From positions 3,738,001 through 3,802,000 of the forward strand of contig NZ_CP015583.1 in NCBI RefSeq assembly GCF_001941945.1: 64,000 nucleotides of DNA, in the 5' to 3' direction. Shown here piece after piece: positions 42,402 to 53,556 of this stretch. A program made the position numbers and the translations under genes. Below the pieces are notes generated by a model. The model was not told the DNA's origin, did not search any database, and saw only the letters and a program-made list of their open reading frames with translations. How positions within the stretch are numbered: position 1 is the first letter of the stretch; every line of letters begins with the position of its first letter. The stretch comes from Roseomonas gilardii. Lineage in GTDB: Bacteria; Pseudomonadota; Alphaproteobacteria; Acetobacterales; Acetobacteraceae.

Positions 42402-44134
42402 GCGGCGGGGGCACGGCCGGAGCCAGCATCCTGCTGGTCGAGGATTCCGACACCCAGGCCCTGCAGCTTCGCCGGATGCTGGAGCAGCAGGGCTTCGCGG
42501 TGACGCGCGCGGCCACGGCGGAGGCGGCGCTGGACGGGCTGAACGACGGGCTGCCCGACCTGGTGATCGCCGACTACCACCTGCCCGGCATCAACGGCGA
42601 CGAGTTCTCCCGCCGCATCCGCATGAACCTGCGCACCCGGGCGCTCCCGGTGCTGATGCTGACCAATGCGCGGGAGCAGGATCTGGAGCGGCAGGGGCTG
42701 GAAAGCGGCGCCGATGCCTATGTCTCCAAGGCCGCAGGGCAGGAGATGATCCTGCTGCGGCTGCGGGCGCTGCTGCGCCGCCGGCCACAGGACGCCGCGG
42801 AAGCGGCGCCGGCCGCCGGCTCGCAGGCTCAGCCGGCCTTCCGCCGCGCCGCCATCCTGCTGGTGGAGGACAGCGCCACCCGCCGGGCCTGGATGGGCCG
42901 CCTGCTGTCGCAGGATGGCTATGCCGTCCAGGCCGTCGCAGGGCCGGAGGAGGCGCTCGCCGCCATCCAGGCGGAAGGCGCCGCCTGGGACTGCGTCGTG
43001 ATCGCCATGCTGAGCCCGGGCTTCGACGGCGTGGCCCTGTGCCGCCGCCTGAACGTCCTGCGCAGCGGGCCGGGCGAAGGGCCATCCTTCCAGATCGTGG
43101 GCCTCGGCAACGACGAGAGCACGGGGCGCGAGATGCTGTCCCAGGTCTTCGAGGCGGGGGCAGACGACCTGGTCTCGGCCACCGCCAGCGCCGAGGCGAT
43201 CCGGCTGCGCATCCGCACCGTGGTGCGCCGCCGGCTGATGCAGGAGGAGAACCGCCGCATCGATGCCGAGCTGCGCGAGCGGGAGCTGGCGCTGGCCCAT
43301 GCGCGGGCCGAGGCGGTCGCCGCCGAGGCCCGGGCCGCGCTGGCCGAAGCCCTGGCACGGGCCAATGCGGAGCTGGAGGAGGCGAACCGGCAGCTCCGCG
43401 ACACCCAGGCCAAGCTGGTGCAGGCCGCCAAGATGGCCTCGCTGGGCGAGCTGGTGGCGGGCATCGCGCATGAGATCAACAACCCACTCGCCTTCATCCT
43501 GGCCCACCAGGGCACGGTCGAGCGGGTGCTGGAACGGCTGGGCCCGCATGTCGCGGAGGATGCGGAGGCGCGGGCGCTGGTGGAGAAGGGGCGCCAGCGT
43601 TCGCAGTCCATGACGCTGGGCCTGAAGCGCATCCAGGACCTCGTGCTGAACCTGCGCAAGTTCTCGCGGCTGGAGGATGGCGGGTTCCAGACGCTCGACG
43701 TGCCAGAGGCGATCGAGACGGTGGTGGCGCTGCTGACGCACAAGCTGTCCAACCGGATCGTGGTGCGGCGTCAGTTCGATGCACGTCCGGATCTGTTCTG
43801 CTCCCCTGCCCTGCTGAATCAGGTGGTGATGAACATCGTGGGCAACGCGGCGGACGCGATCGAGGACCAGGGGGCGATCACCATCGCCACGCGCGAGTCG
43901 GACGGACAATACGTGATCGAGATCGCCGATACCGGCCCAGGCGTGCCGGAGGAACTGCGGGAGCGGATCTTCGAGCCCTTCTTCACCACCAAGCCGATCG
44001 GCTCCGGCACCGGGCTCGGCCTCGCCATCGCCTACAACATCGTGCGCGCCCATGAGGGGCACATCGCCGTGGGAACCTCGCCGGAAGGCGGTGCGCGCTT
44101 CACCATCAGCGTGCCGCTGCGGGCCACCCCATGA
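42398..44134 (+). CDS. REC-REC-histidine kinase hybrid
   Basis: 578 residues. The first receiver (residues ~10-125) is intact, with D59 in [12 protein letters not shown]. The second receiver (~152-275) looks degenerate: the aligned phospho-acceptor is Ala203 ([12 protein letters not shown]). A coiled coil rich in Ala/Glu/Arg (~280-340) leads to a HisKA domain with H358 ([12 protein letters not shown]) and an HATPase ([33 protein letters not shown]). It probably receives phosphate from CheA and redirects it, replacing the GGDEF response regulator of Wsp. Both ends overlap neighbours by ATGA. Confidence 0.9.
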   Translation: MSGGGTAGASILLVEDSDTQALQLRRMLEQQGFAVTRAATAEAALDGLNDGLPDLVIADYHLPGINGDEFSRRIRMNLRTRALPVLMLTNAREQDLERQGLESGADAYVSKAAGQEMILLRLRALLRRRPQDAAEAAPAAGSQAQPAFRRAAILLVEDSATRRAWMGRLLSQDGYAVQAVAGPEEALAAIQAEGAAWDCVVIAMLSPGFDGVALCRRLNVLRSGPGEGPSFQIVGLGNDESTGREMLSQVFEAGADDLVSATASAEAIRLRIRTVVRRRLMQEENRRIDAELRERELALAHARAEAVAAEARAALAEALARANAELEEANRQLRDTQAKLVQAAKMASLGELVAGIAHEINNPLAFILAHQGTVERVLERLGPHVAEDAEARALVEKGRQRSQSMTLGLKRIQDLVLNLRKFSRLEDGGFQTLDVPEAIETVVALLTHKLSNRIVVRRQFDARPDLFCSPALLNQVVMNIVGNAADAIEDQGAITIATRESDGQYVIEIADTGPGVPEELRERIFEPFFTTKPIGSGTGLGLAIAYNIVRAHEGHIAVGTSPEGGARFTISVPLRATP

Positions 44135-46044
44135 GCAGCCATCCGCCGCATGGCCCCGGTGCTCCGGCACGGCCGGGCACCCACCGGGGCACGATCCTGC
44201 TGGTGGACGACGAGGCAGAGATCGTCACCGCGCTGCAGGACCTGTTCGAGGACGAATACGACGTCCTCGCCACCACCTCGCCCACCGATGCGCTGCGGCT
44301 GCTGCAACGCGAACCGGACGTCTCGGTGATCCTGTCCGACCAGCGCATGCCGGGCATGACCGGCGACCAGATGCTGGCCCGGGCACGCGAACTCACCCAT
44401 GCCGAGGCGCTGCTGCTGACCGGCTATGCCGATCTCGACGCGGTGGTCTCCGCGCTCAACAAGGGGCGCATCGCCGGCTATTCGCCCAAGCCCTGGGACC
44501 CGGTGGCACTGCGCGGGCTGGTGGGCAGCGCGCATGAACGCTGGGCCCTGGCGCGTGCCCTGGAAACCGAGCGAAGCCTGCTGCACGGGCTGCTGGACAA
44601 TTCCCCCGGCCGTCTTTCCTTCAAGGACGCTCAGGGCCGTTTCGTGCGGCTGAACGCGGCCAAGGCGGAATCGATGGGCCGCAGCGTGGCGGAAAGCCTG
44701 GGCCGGCGAGAGCAGGAGTTCCTGCCTTCGGAAGCCGCCGAGGCGCTGACCCGGATCGAGGCGGAGGCCCTGCACGGGCGCGGTTCCGCCGATGCCGTGG
44801 AGGAGGAGCGCCAGGAGGGCGAAACGCGCTGGTTCGCGGTGAGCCGCGTGCCGGTGATCCGCCAGGACGCACCCGCCTTCCTCGTGACCATGGAGCACGA
44901 GATCACCGAGCGCCGGAACCTGGAGGCCCGGCTGCGCCAGGCGGACAAGATGCAGGCGCTGGGCACCATGGCCGGCGGGGTGGCGCATGACTTCAACAAC
45001 CTGCTGACGGCGATCCTGGGCAACCTGCAACTGGCGCTTCGCACGGCGCCCGAAGGGTCCCGCCAGCAGCGGCAGCTCCGCAATGCCATCGCCGCCGCCG
45101 AGCGCGGCTCCGGGCTGACGCAGAGGCTGCTCTCCTTCAGTCGGCAGCGCGACCTCGACCTGCGGCCGGTGGATGCGAACGGGCTGGTCCAGGGGATGGA
45201 GGACCTGCTCAGCCGCACCCTGGGCGGGCTGATCCGCATCGAGCACGATCTCGCCCCGGATCTCGCCCCGGTCCTGGTGGACCCGGGGCAACTGGAGCTG
45301 GCGCTGCTCAACCTCTGCATCAACGCCCGCGACGCCATGCCGGAGGGTGGGGTGCTGACCCTGGGCACGGCCCGCGCGAGGGCCGAGGCCGGCGACGTGC
45401 CGGAGCTGAAGCCCGGCGATTACGCCGTGCTCTCGGTGCGCGACACGGGTGCCGGCATGGCGCCGGAGGTGCTGAGCCATGCCTTCGAGCCCTTCTTCAC
45501 CACCAAGGAAGTGGGCAAGGGCACGGGTCTGGGCCTGTCCATGGTCTATGGCCTGATGCGCCAGTCGGGCGGTGGCATCCGCCTGCAGAGCGAACTGGGA
45601 CAGGGCACGCTGGTGGAGCTGTTCCTGCCGCTCTCCGGTCGGCCGGGCCCGGAGGAAAGCCATGCCGGCACCACGCCGCTGCCGCGGACACGGCCGCTGA
45701 GAATCCTGGTGGTGGATGACGACCCCGCGGTGCGCGAGGTGACGGCGACTTTCCTGGAGGAGCTGGGCCACGAGATCCTGGAGGCCGGGGACGGTCCCTC
45801 CGCCCTTCGGACCCTGGAGACCGAGGAGATCGACCTGATGGTGGCGGATCTGGCGATGCCCCTGATGTCGGGGGCGGAACTCGCCGCCACGGTGAAGGCC
45901 TCCCATCCCCGGATGCCGGTGCTGCTGGTGACCGGCTATGCCGAGCTGGACAACCTGCCCAAGGAATACCCGCTGCTGCACAAGCCCTTCCGGCAGGCGG
46001 ATCTGGCGCGGTGCATCCAGGAGCTGATGGAAGGCCAGGGCTGA
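44131..46044 (+). CDS. REC-PAS-histidine kinase-REC hybrid
   Basis: 637 residues. An N-terminal receiver (D70 in VILSDQRMPGMTG, with the RpfG/HD-GYP-like LLLTGYADLDAVV loop) is followed by a PAS domain (~147-265), HisKA with H286 (GGVAHDFNNLLTAI), HATPase (NLCINARDAMPEGG, DTGAGMAPE, GKGTGLGLSMV) and a C-terminal receiver with D573 (LMVADLAMP). It ends the chemosensory operon. No DNA-binding or cyclase output is visible, so the final target must be encoded elsewhere. Confidence 0.9.
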   Translation: MSSHPPHGPGAPARPGTHRGTILLVDDEAEIVTALQDLFEDEYDVLATTSPTDALRLLQREPDVSVILSDQRMPGMTGDQMLARARELTHAEALLLTGYADLDAVVSALNKGRIAGYSPKPWDPVALRGLVGSAHERWALARALETERSLLHGLLDNSPGRLSFKDAQGRFVRLNAAKAESMGRSVAESLGRREQEFLPSEAAEALTRIEAEALHGRGSADAVEEERQEGETRWFAVSRVPVIRQDAPAFLVTMEHEITERRNLEARLRQADKMQALGTMAGGVAHDFNNLLTAILGNLQLALRTAPEGSRQQRQLRNAIAAAERGSGLTQRLLSFSRQRDLDLRPVDANGLVQGMEDLLSRTLGGLIRIEHDLAPDLAPVLVDPGQLELALLNLCINARDAMPEGGVLTLGTARARAEAGDVPELKPGDYAVLSVRDTGAGMAPEVLSHAFEPFFTTKEVGKGTGLGLSMVYGLMRQSGGGIRLQSELGQGTLVELFLPLSGRPGPEESHAGTTPLPRTRPLRILVVDDDPAVREVTATFLEELGHEILEAGDGPSALRTLETEEIDLMVADLAMPLMSGAELAATVKASHPRMPVLLVTGYAELDNLPKEYPLLHKPFRQADLARCIQELMEGQG

Positions 46045-46075
46045 ACGGAGCAGGCGGGACACCGGGCAGGTGACA

Positions 46076-46103
46076 GAATCTGCTCGTCTGCTATTGTAGA
46101 TTC
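46076..46103. promoter_or_regulatory. Inverted repeat abutting a GntR regulator start
   Basis: GAATCT (46076-46081) and AGATTC (46098-46103) are separated by 16 bp. The right arm touches the start codon at 46104. It could be an autoregulatory operator; the spacing is wide, so support is weak. Confidence 0.25.
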
Positions 46104-46778
46104 ATGCCAGCCGTTTCTCTTGCTCCCCTGGAGATTGAAGCCGCGCCCAGCCTCGCGGAACGCGCCTATGCGCGGCTGCGGGACGCGATCGTGGAGGGAA
46201 GCCTCACGGCCGGCACCAAGCTGTCCGAGCGCCGCTTGGCCGTCGCGCTGGGCATCTCTGCCCAGCCGGTGCGCGAGGCGCTGCGCCGCCTGGAAGGCGA
46301 AGGGCTGGTGGAGACCCGCCCCAAGAGCGGCACCTTCGTGTCCTCCCTCGACAGCGACAGGCTGGCGGAGATGGGCCGCATCCGCGCAGCGCTGGAAGGT
46401 GCGGCGGCGGCACTGGCGACCCGCCGGGCGGCCCCGGCCGAGTTGCGGATGCTGGAACAGCGGCTCGGCGCCATCCGCGCCGCGACGGCCCGGGGCGACC
46501 GCGCCGCGCTGGCCGAGGCCAACGACGCCTTTCACACCGCCCTGCACCGGATCACCGGCAATGCCTTCCTGATCCGCAGCCTGCAGGCCCTGCGTGCCTA
46601 TTTCCATGTCGGCAGCCGGCGTGTCCTGGCCGGGGAGGCGGAAACCCGGCTGGCCCTGGAGGAGCATCAGGCCATCCTGGATGCCATCGCCGCCGGCGAG
46701 GCGGAGCGGGCCGAGCGCCTGATGCGTGCCCATGCCTTGCGCTCCCTGGCCGTGGCCTTCCCGGAAGCGGAGCGCTGA
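46104..46778 (+). CDS. GntR family regulator, FCD subfamily
   Basis: 224 residues. The winged helix-turn-helix (residues ~16-82) includes KLSERRLAVALGISAQPVRE and TRPKSGTFVSSL. The FCD ligand domain (~85-215) has DAFHTALHRITGN and EEHQAILDAIAAG, with the usual metal/ligand Asp/His residues. It lies 51 bp upstream of the 2-hydroxyacid dehydrogenase gene, which is its probable target. Confidence 0.88.
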   Translation: MPAVSLAPLEIEAAPSLAERAYARLRDAIVEGSLTAGTKLSERRLAVALGISAQPVREALRRLEGEGLVETRPKSGTFVSSLDSDRLAEMGRIRAALEGAAAALATRRAAPAELRMLEQRLGAIRAATARGDRAALAEANDAFHTALHRITGNAFLIRSLQALRAYFHVGSRRVLAGEAETRLALEEHQAILDAIAAGEAERAERLMRAHALRSLAVAFPEAER

Positions 46779-46829
46779 TGCCCCGCGCCCTGCCCGGCCT
46801 TCCCTGACGAAAAGGATCTGCACGACACC

Positions 46830-47810
46830 ATGGCCGAGAATCAGCCAGCCCCGGGCAAGCCGCGCGTCCTGGTCGCGCGCCGGGTGCCGCCCAATGTCGC
46901 CGCCCGCGCCCGCGAGATGTTCGACGCCATCGTCACCGAGACGGACATGGACGCCGACACCGCGCTGCGCGTGATCCGGGAGGAGCGCATCGCCGGGCTC
47001 TTCTCCGGCCCGAAGGTGAAGTTCACCGCCGCCCATGCCGCCGCCATGCCGGACGGGCTGAAGGTGATCGCCAATCCCGGCGCCGGCTTCGACCACATGG
47101 ATGTGGAAGCCGCCAAGGCGCGCGGCATCGTCGTGACCAACGCGCCGGACGTGGTGACGGACTGCACCGCCGACCTCGCGCTGATGCTGATCCTGAACGC
47201 CAGCCGCCGGGCACGCGAATACGACCAGGTGATGCGCGAGGGCTGGCGCAAGCCCTATGGCATGCCGGACCTGCTGGGCCTGCGCCCGAGCGGCAAGACG
47301 CTCGGCATCGTCGGCATGGGGCGCATCGGCCAGGCCGTGGCGCAGCGCGCGCGCGGCTTCGGCATGAGGATCCTCTACAACAACCGCCGCCGCCTTTCGC
47401 CGGAACTGGAACAGGGCGCCGAATACGTCGCGGATCTGCACGACCTGCTGCGGCGCTCGGAGATCCTGTCCCTGCACCTGCCTGCCAGCGCCGGGACGGG
47501 CACGCTGATGACCCGGGAACGCTTCGCCCTGCTGCCGCAGGGCGCCGTCTTCGTGAACACCGCGCGTGGCTCCCTGGTGGACGAGGATGCGCTGATCGAG
47601 GCGTTGAAGTCCGGCCAGCTCTTCGCCGCGGGCCTCGACGTCTTCCGCAAGGAACCGGATTTCGACACGCGCCTCGCCGAGCTGCCCAATGTCTTCCTGA
47701 CGCCGCATGTGGCCAGCGCCACCGTGGACACGCGCGACGCCATGGGCTTCCGCACGCTCGACAACATCGCGGGCGTGCTGTCCGGGCGCGGGGCGATCGA
47801 CCCGGTCTGA
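46830..47810 (+). CDS. D-2-hydroxyacid dehydrogenase (glyoxylate/hydroxypyruvate reductase type)
   Basis: 326 residues. The NAD(P)-binding domain has GIVGMGRIGQAVAQRARGFG, and the catalytic elements are NTARGSLVDEDAL (Arg), the Glu in RKEPDFD and the catalytic His in LTPHVASATVDTR. It reduces a 2-oxoacid such as glyoxylate or hydroxypyruvate. The resemblance is to GyaR/GhrB-type enzymes; the precise substrate is not fixed. The preceding GntR gene on the same strand is the likely regulator. Confidence 0.88.
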   Translation: MAENQPAPGKPRVLVARRVPPNVAARAREMFDAIVTETDMDADTALRVIREERIAGLFSGPKVKFTAAHAAAMPDGLKVIANPGAGFDHMDVEAAKARGIVVTNAPDVVTDCTADLALMLILNASRRAREYDQVMREGWRKPYGMPDLLGLRPSGKTLGIVGMGRIGQAVAQRARGFGMRILYNNRRRLSPELEQGAEYVADLHDLLRRSEILSLHLPASAGTGTLMTRERFALLPQGAVFVNTARGSLVDEDALIEALKSGQLFAAGLDVFRKEPDFDTRLAELPNVFLTPHVASATVDTRDAMGFRTLDNIAGVLSGRGAIDPV

Positions 47811-47849
47811 ACGGGGCGGCGCCACGTCAGCCGGCGGCGGTGGCCCAGG

Positions 47850-49220
47850 TCACGCCAGGTCGCGGATCCGCCGCATCGCCCGGGCGAAGCGGCTGGCGAT
47901 CTCGGCCTGCCGGTGGTGGACCCCGTCGCGCACCACCCATCGCCCGCCGGCCATCACGTCGCGGACCGGCGTGGTGTTGCCGGAGAAGACCCAGGCATCC
48001 AGCAGCGCGTCGCCCTCCCGCCCGACCAGGGCCGGATGCTCCGTATCCAGCACCAGGAGATCGGCGCGGCAGCCGGGCGCCAGGCGCCCCATGGGCTGGC
48101 CCAGCGCCTGCGCGCCGCCCAACGCCGCGCATTGCAGCAAGGCGAGGCCCACCGAGGCGCCAGGCCGTGTCTCGGTGACGTTGCGGGCGCGGCGGCGCAG
48201 GCGCTGGACGTATTCCATCCAGCGCAGCTCCTCGATGGGGCTGGTGGAAACGTTGCTGTCCGTGCCGATGCCAAGGCGCCCGCCCGCCGCCGTGTAGTCC
48301 GGCAGGGGAAAGAAGCCGTCGCCGAGATTGGCCTCGGTGGTGGGGCAGAGCCCGGCCACGGCGCCGCTCCGGGCCAGGGCCAGGGTTTCCGCCGCGTCGG
48401 AATGCGTGGCATGGATCAGGCACCAGCGCGCATCCACCGGCGCATGGCCGAGCAGCCACTGCACCGGCCGCTGGCCGCTCCAGGCGAGGCAGTCCTCGAC
48501 CTCCTTCACCTGCTCCGCGACATGGATGTGGATGGGCGTGTCCGGGCCCAGCTCCGCCGCGAGTGCCACGCTGGCGGAGAGCTCCTCCGGCGTCACGGCG
48601 CGCAGCGAATGCGGCGCCACGCCGACCCGCACCCCGGGCCAGGAGGCTGCCTCCCGGCAGATCCCTGCCCAGGTCTCGACCGGCAGGACGAAGCGCCGTT
48701 GCCCCGGCGCCGCTTCCGCGCCGCCGAACTGGCTGTGGCGGTAGAGCACCGGCAACAGCGTCAGCCCGATCCCCGCCGCCTCGGCCCCCGCGGCGATGCG
48801 GCGGGCCATCTCCGCCGGATCGGCATAGGGCGTGCCGTCCGGCGCGTTGTGCAGGTAGTGGAACTCGGCCACGGCGGTGTAGCCCTGGCGCAGGCATTCC
48901 GCGTAGAGCTGCGCCGCGATGGCCTCGACATCCTCCGGCGTCAGCACGGCGAGGAAGCGGTACATCACCTCGCGCCAGCGCCAGAAATTGTCGCCCTCCG
49001 GCCCGGCGCGCTCGGCCAGCCCCGCCATGGCGCGCTGGAAGGCATGGGAGTGCAGGTTGGGCATCCCCGGCACGACGAGGCCGGACAGGCGTTCGTCGCC
49101 TTCCACCGCCGCGCTCTCCGCGGCCACGCCGGCGATGCGCCCCTCCGTGTCGAGCGTGATGGCGACGTCGCGGCGGATCTCGCCGTCCAGCAGCGCGGTT
49201 TCGGCCAGGAAGCGCATCAT
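47850..49220 (-). CDS. hutF: Formimidoylglutamate deiminase
   Basis: A 456-residue amidohydrolase. Metal-binding motifs are [10 protein letters not shown], a central [15 protein letters not shown] and [10 protein letters not shown], all in the order of HutF, which converts N-formimidoyl-glutamate to N-formyl-glutamate and ammonia in the five-step histidine degradation route. The stretch [15 protein letters not shown] is also characteristic. The ATG at 49220 overlaps the hutI stop (ATGA), so it is translated together with hutI. hutG, hutH and hutU are not in the window. Confidence 0.92.
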   Translation of the reverse strand: MMRFLAETALLDGEIRRDVAITLDTEGRIAGVAAESAAVEGDERLSGLVVPGMPNLHSHAFQRAMAGLAERAGPEGDNFWRWREVMYRFLAVLTPEDVEAIAAQLYAECLRQGYTAVAEFHYLHNAPDGTPYADPAEMARRIAAGAEAAGIGLTLLPVLYRHSQFGGAEAAPGQRRFVLPVETWAGICREAASWPGVRVGVAPHSLRAVTPEELSASVALAAELGPDTPIHIHVAEQVKEVEDCLAWSGQRPVQWLLGHAPVDARWCLIHATHSDAAETLALARSGAVAGLCPTTEANLGDGFFPLPDYTAAGGRLGIGTDSNVSTSPIEELRWMEYVQRLRRRARNVTETRPGASVGLALLQCAALGGAQALGQPMGRLAPGCRADLLVLDTEHPALVGREGDALLDAWVFSGNTTPVRDVMAGGRWVVRDGVHHRQAEIASRFARAMRRIRDLA

Positions 49221-50464
49221 TCTCCTCCGCGCACGCGGCTGTGGAGCGGGTTGAAGCCCAGGCGATAGACCAGCTCCGCCGGGCGCTCGATGTCCCAGAT
49301 GGCGAGGTCGCAGCGCTTGCCCGCCTCCAGCGTGCCGATCTCTCCCAGCAGGCCCAGCGCCCGTGCCGCCTCGCGCGTCACCCCCGCCAGGCATTCCGGC
49401 ACGGTCAGGCGGAACAGAACCGCCGCCATGTTCATCGCCAGCAGGATCGAGGTAACCGGCGAACTGCCCGGATTGCAGTCCGTCGCCACGGCGATGTGGG
49501 CGCCATGCCGCCGCAGCGCCTCGACCGGCGGGCGGCTGGTCTCGCGCAGCGTATAGGCGGCGCCGGGCAGCAGCACCGCCACGGTTCCCGCACGCGCCAG
49601 GGCGGCGGCGCCCGCCTCGTCCGCGCATTCCAGGTGATCCGCCGAAAGCGCTCCCCAGCGCGCCGCCAGCGCCGCGCCGCTGCCATTCTCCAGCTGGTCG
49701 GCATGCAGCTTCACCGGCAGGCCATGGGCGCGCGCGGCGGCGAAGACCCGCTCGGTCTGGGCGGCGGAGAAGGCGATGCTCTCGTGGAAGACATCCACCG
49801 CATCGGCCAGCCCGGCCGCCGCCACGGCAGGCAGCATCACGTCGCAGACCAGGGCGGTGTAGTCCTCCGCCCCGATCCCCGGCGGCACCGCATGGGCGCC
49901 CAGGAAGCTGGTGGCCACGCCAACGGCGCGCTCCTCGCCCAGCCGCCGCGCGGCGCGCAGCATCCGCAGCTCGGTCTCCGTCTCCAGCCCGTAGCCGGAC
50001 TTCACCTCCACCGTGGTCACGCCCTCGGCAATCAGGCGGTCGAGCCGTGGCAGGGCACCCGCCACCAGCGCGTCCTCATCCGCCGCCCGCGTGGCGCGCA
50101 CGGTGGACAGGATACCGCCCCCGGCGCGGGCGATCTCGGCATAGGTGGCGCCGGCGAGCCGCGCCTCGAACTCCGCCGCGCGGTCGCCGCCATGGACCAG
50201 GTGCGTGTGGCAATCCACCAGCCCCGGCGTGACCCAGCGTCCCTCCAGCCCGGTCACCTCCGCCGCCTGCCAACCGGTGGGCAGGTCCCCTTCCGGTCCC
50301 GCGAAGGCGATCCGTCCGTCCCGGCTGGCGATGGCGCCGCCTTCCACCACGCCGCAGCCCGCCAGGATGGCAGCCTCCCCATGGGCCTCCACGGGGCTTC
50401 CTTGCGCCATGGTCAGCAGCCTGCCCCCCAGCCACACGCGGTCGAAACGGCGCCCTTCGGCCAT
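49217..50464 (-). CDS. hutI: Imidazolonepropionase
   Basis: A 415-residue metal-dependent amidohydrolase of histidine degradation that opens the imidazolone ring to N-formimidoyl-glutamate. Motifs are [13 protein letters not shown] (HxH metal site), [33 protein letters not shown] and [17 protein letters not shown] precedes the ATG at 50464. It is followed directly by hutF and is divergent from a LysR regulator. Confidence 0.95.
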   Translation of the reverse strand: MAEGRRFDRVWLGGRLLTMAQGSPVEAHGEAAILAGCGVVEGGAIASRDGRIAFAGPEGDLPTGWQAAEVTGLEGRWVTPGLVDCHTHLVHGGDRAAEFEARLAGATYAEIARAGGGILSTVRATRAADEDALVAGALPRLDRLIAEGVTTVEVKSGYGLETETELRMLRAARRLGEERAVGVATSFLGAHAVPPGIGAEDYTALVCDVMLPAVAAAGLADAVDVFHESIAFSAAQTERVFAAARAHGLPVKLHADQLENGSGAALAARWGALSADHLECADEAGAAALARAGTVAVLLPGAAYTLRETSRPPVEALRRHGAHIAVATDCNPGSSPVTSILLAMNMAAVLFRLTVPECLAGVTREAARALGLLGEIGTLEAGKRCDLAIWDIERPAELVYRLGFNPLHSRVRGGE

Positions 50465-50774
50465 CGCATCTGTCCTTTCCCGCAGGCCACCACCCGGTCT
50501 TCCATGCCGGCCGCGCCGCACGCGCGGGCAGCGGCACGCCCGGGGCGGTAGCCCCCCGTTTCCCGGCTTCGTCTCGTCACGGGATGGGACGAGCCAGGAA
50601 GGAAGGAGGGTAGAGCATTTCCGGCCCGCCTGCGCCCTTCCCGGCCCCTGCCGGAGCAGCCCATGTGTCAAAGGAGGGACACATCGCGGGTGACCGGGCG
50701 GCCATTGCATCGTTACGGGGTGAAAACGCCAGCCCGCCCCTTGCGGGCCCGTCCCTGGGAGAGGAAGGACCGTC
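50465..50774. other. Divergent promoter region of hutI and a LysR gene
   Basis: 310 bp with no gene. It contains a 22-bp dyad (annotated separately) ~90 bp before the LysR start. Nothing else stands out. Confidence 0.5.
50663..50684. promoter_or_regulatory. Dyad upstream of the LysR gene
   Basis: ATGTGTC and GACACAT form a perfect 7-bp inverted repeat with an 8-bp spacer. Size and position fit a LysR-type regulator binding site between divergent genes. Confidence 0.45.
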
Positions 50775-51677
50775 ATGCGCATCGTCGAGAGTCTCGTCGA
50801 TATCACGGTCTTTGCCCGCGTCGCCGAGGTGGGCAGCCTGACCGCGGCCGCCCGCGAGCTCGGCATGTCGCTGCCGGTCGTCAGCAAGCGCCTGGCGCGG
50901 CTGGAACAGCGCCTCGGCATGCGGCTGGTGAGCCGCACCACGCGGCACCTCGCCCTCACCGAGGACGGGCGTGACTTCCAGGCCCATTGCCGGCGCATCC
51001 TGGCCCAGATCGAGGAGATGGAGGCCGCCCTGGCCCTGCGCCGGGGCGAGGTGATCGGGCAGTTGCGCGTCACCTCCACCGTTGCCTTCGGGCAGCGCGT
51101 CCTGGCCCCCCTGATCGCGGAGTTCCTGCGCCTGCACCCGGCGATGCGCATCCACCTCACCGCCACGGATACGGTGGTGGACCTGATCAGCGGCGGCTTC
51201 GACCTGGCCATCCGCTCCGGCGCCATGCCCGACTCGCAGCTCCTGGCGCATCCGCTCGCCCCCAGCCATGGCGTCGTCTGCGGCGCCCCTGCCTATCTGG
51301 CGCGCCGGGGCCGGCCGTCGCATCCGCGGGAGCTGGAACAGCACGACTGCGTCCTGTCCGGCGACACCACCCAGGACCACTGGCGCCTACGGTCGCGGGC
51401 GGGCGAGGAGGCGGCGGTGCAGGTCACCGGCCCGGCCAGCAGCAGCCATGGCGAGGTCGCCCTGGCCCTGGCGCTGGCCGGGGCCGGGCTGGTGACGAAG
51501 CCCGTCTGGGAGATCGGGCCGGAGGTGCGGCAAGGGAGGCTGGAGATCGTGCTGTCCGGCTGGCACATCCCCGAGCCGCCCCTGCAGGCGGTGCACGCGC
51601 ATGGGCGCCTGGTTACGCCCCGGCTCAGGCTCTTCCTGGATTTCCTGAACGAGAGGCTCCGCGCCGGCTGGCCGTGA
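50775..51677 (+). CDS. LysR family transcriptional regulator
   Basis: 300 residues. The N-terminal winged HTH ([40 protein letters not shown]) is followed by a periplasmic-binding-protein-like effector domain ([35 protein letters not shown]). It resembles the large AaeR/DmlR-like group. It is divergent from hutI; whether it controls hut genes is unknown. Confidence 0.88.
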   Translation: MRIVESLVDITVFARVAEVGSLTAAARELGMSLPVVSKRLARLEQRLGMRLVSRTTRHLALTEDGRDFQAHCRRILAQIEEMEAALALRRGEVIGQLRVTSTVAFGQRVLAPLIAEFLRLHPAMRIHLTATDTVVDLISGGFDLAIRSGAMPDSQLLAHPLAPSHGVVCGAPAYLARRGRPSHPRELEQHDCVLSGDTTQDHWRLRSRAGEEAAVQVTGPASSSHGEVALALALAGAGLVTKPVWEIGPEVRQGRLEIVLSGWHIPEPPLQAVHAHGRLVTPRLRLFLDFLNERLRAGWP

Positions 51678-51744
51678 TGCCGGACCGCGGAAGACCTGGG
51701 TTTCCCAGCCCGGTATCGCGCAGGGCTGGCGGCCACGCGCCCGC

Positions 51745-52227
51745 TCAGCCGCGCCGGCCGAGGGGCAGGCTGCCGGAGGCCTTGAGCCGGTCGAGCACGA
51801 TGGAGGAGCGGACCCGCGCCACGCTCTCATGCGGCAGCAGCACGTCGTTCACCAGCACCGACAGGCCCTTGAGGTCGCGCACCACCGCCTTGATCAGGTA
51901 GTCGGCGTCGCCGGTCATGGCATAGGCCTCCTGCACCTCCTCCAGCCGCGAGACGAGGTCGCGGAAGCGGCGGGCATTGTCGCCGCTGTGGCTGGCCAGC
52001 GTGACCTGGATGAAAACCAGCAGGTGCAGCCCCAGCCGTTCCGCATCCAGCTCGGCATGGTAGCCACGGATCAACCCGCTGGCCTCCAGCGCCGCCCGCC
52101 GGCGCGAGCATTGCGAGGCGGACAGGCCGATCCGCTCCCCGATCTGCTGATTGGTCAACCGGGCATCCTCCTGCAAAGCCCCGAGCAGGCGGAGGTCGAG
52201 CGCATCCAGGGTCGGAGATTCGTGCAT
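51745..52227 (-). CDS. Lrp/AsnC family regulator
   Basis: 160 residues. The helix-turn-helix (ALDLRLLGALQEDARLTNQQ, RIGLSASQCSRRRAALE) is followed by an RAM/AsnC effector domain (FIQVTLASHS, AYAMTGDADYLIKAVV). The ATG at 52227 starts the usual short N terminus; the open frame continues upstream. It is divergent from hpd, a frequent arrangement in which an Lrp-type regulator controls tyrosine catabolism. TTCGTGC-type repeats lie in the shared promoter. Confidence 0.88.
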   Translation of the reverse strand: MHESPTLDALDLRLLGALQEDARLTNQQIGERIGLSASQCSRRRAALEASGLIRGYHAELDAERLGLHLLVFIQVTLASHSGDNARRFRDLVSRLEEVQEAYAMTGDADYLIKAVVRDLKGLSVLVNDVLLPHESVARVRSSIVLDRLKASGSLPLGRRG

Positions 52228-52261
52228 GGATGGGGATTTTCGTGCGTGTTTCGTGCACGAA
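52219..52261. promoter_or_regulatory. TTCGTGC repeats between lrp-type gene and hpd
   Basis: TTCGTGC occurs at 52219, 52239 and 52250. The last copy is part of the 12-bp palindrome TTCGTGCACGAA (52250-52261). This is a likely operator for the adjacent Lrp/AsnC regulator, overlapping its own start region. Confidence 0.45.
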
Positions 52262-52397
52262 TGAAGCGTTTCCGGCATGGTTTCGCAAGCAGCTTGCGCG
52301 AGCCCAACGGCATGATGTGCGCCATAACGGAGGATATCCAGGAATGGGACCTTTCCCACATGACGCGCCGCGGTCGAGCATCAGCGAGCACAACCCC

Positions 52398-53465
<1,068 letters not shown>

Positions 53466-53476
53466 ACCTCCGCCGG

Positions 53477-53492
53477 GGACCGAAGCCGGTCC
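53477..53492. terminator. Hairpin after hpd
   Basis: GGACCG-AAGC-CGGTCC is a perfect 6-bp stem with a tetraloop, 11 bp after the hpd stop and between convergent genes. Confidence 0.4.
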
Positions 53493-53556
53493 TCGGCCGA
53501 TACCGCCGGCCTGCCGCTCAATCCCTGGGAGCGAGGCAGTGCCGGAGGTGGAGGCG

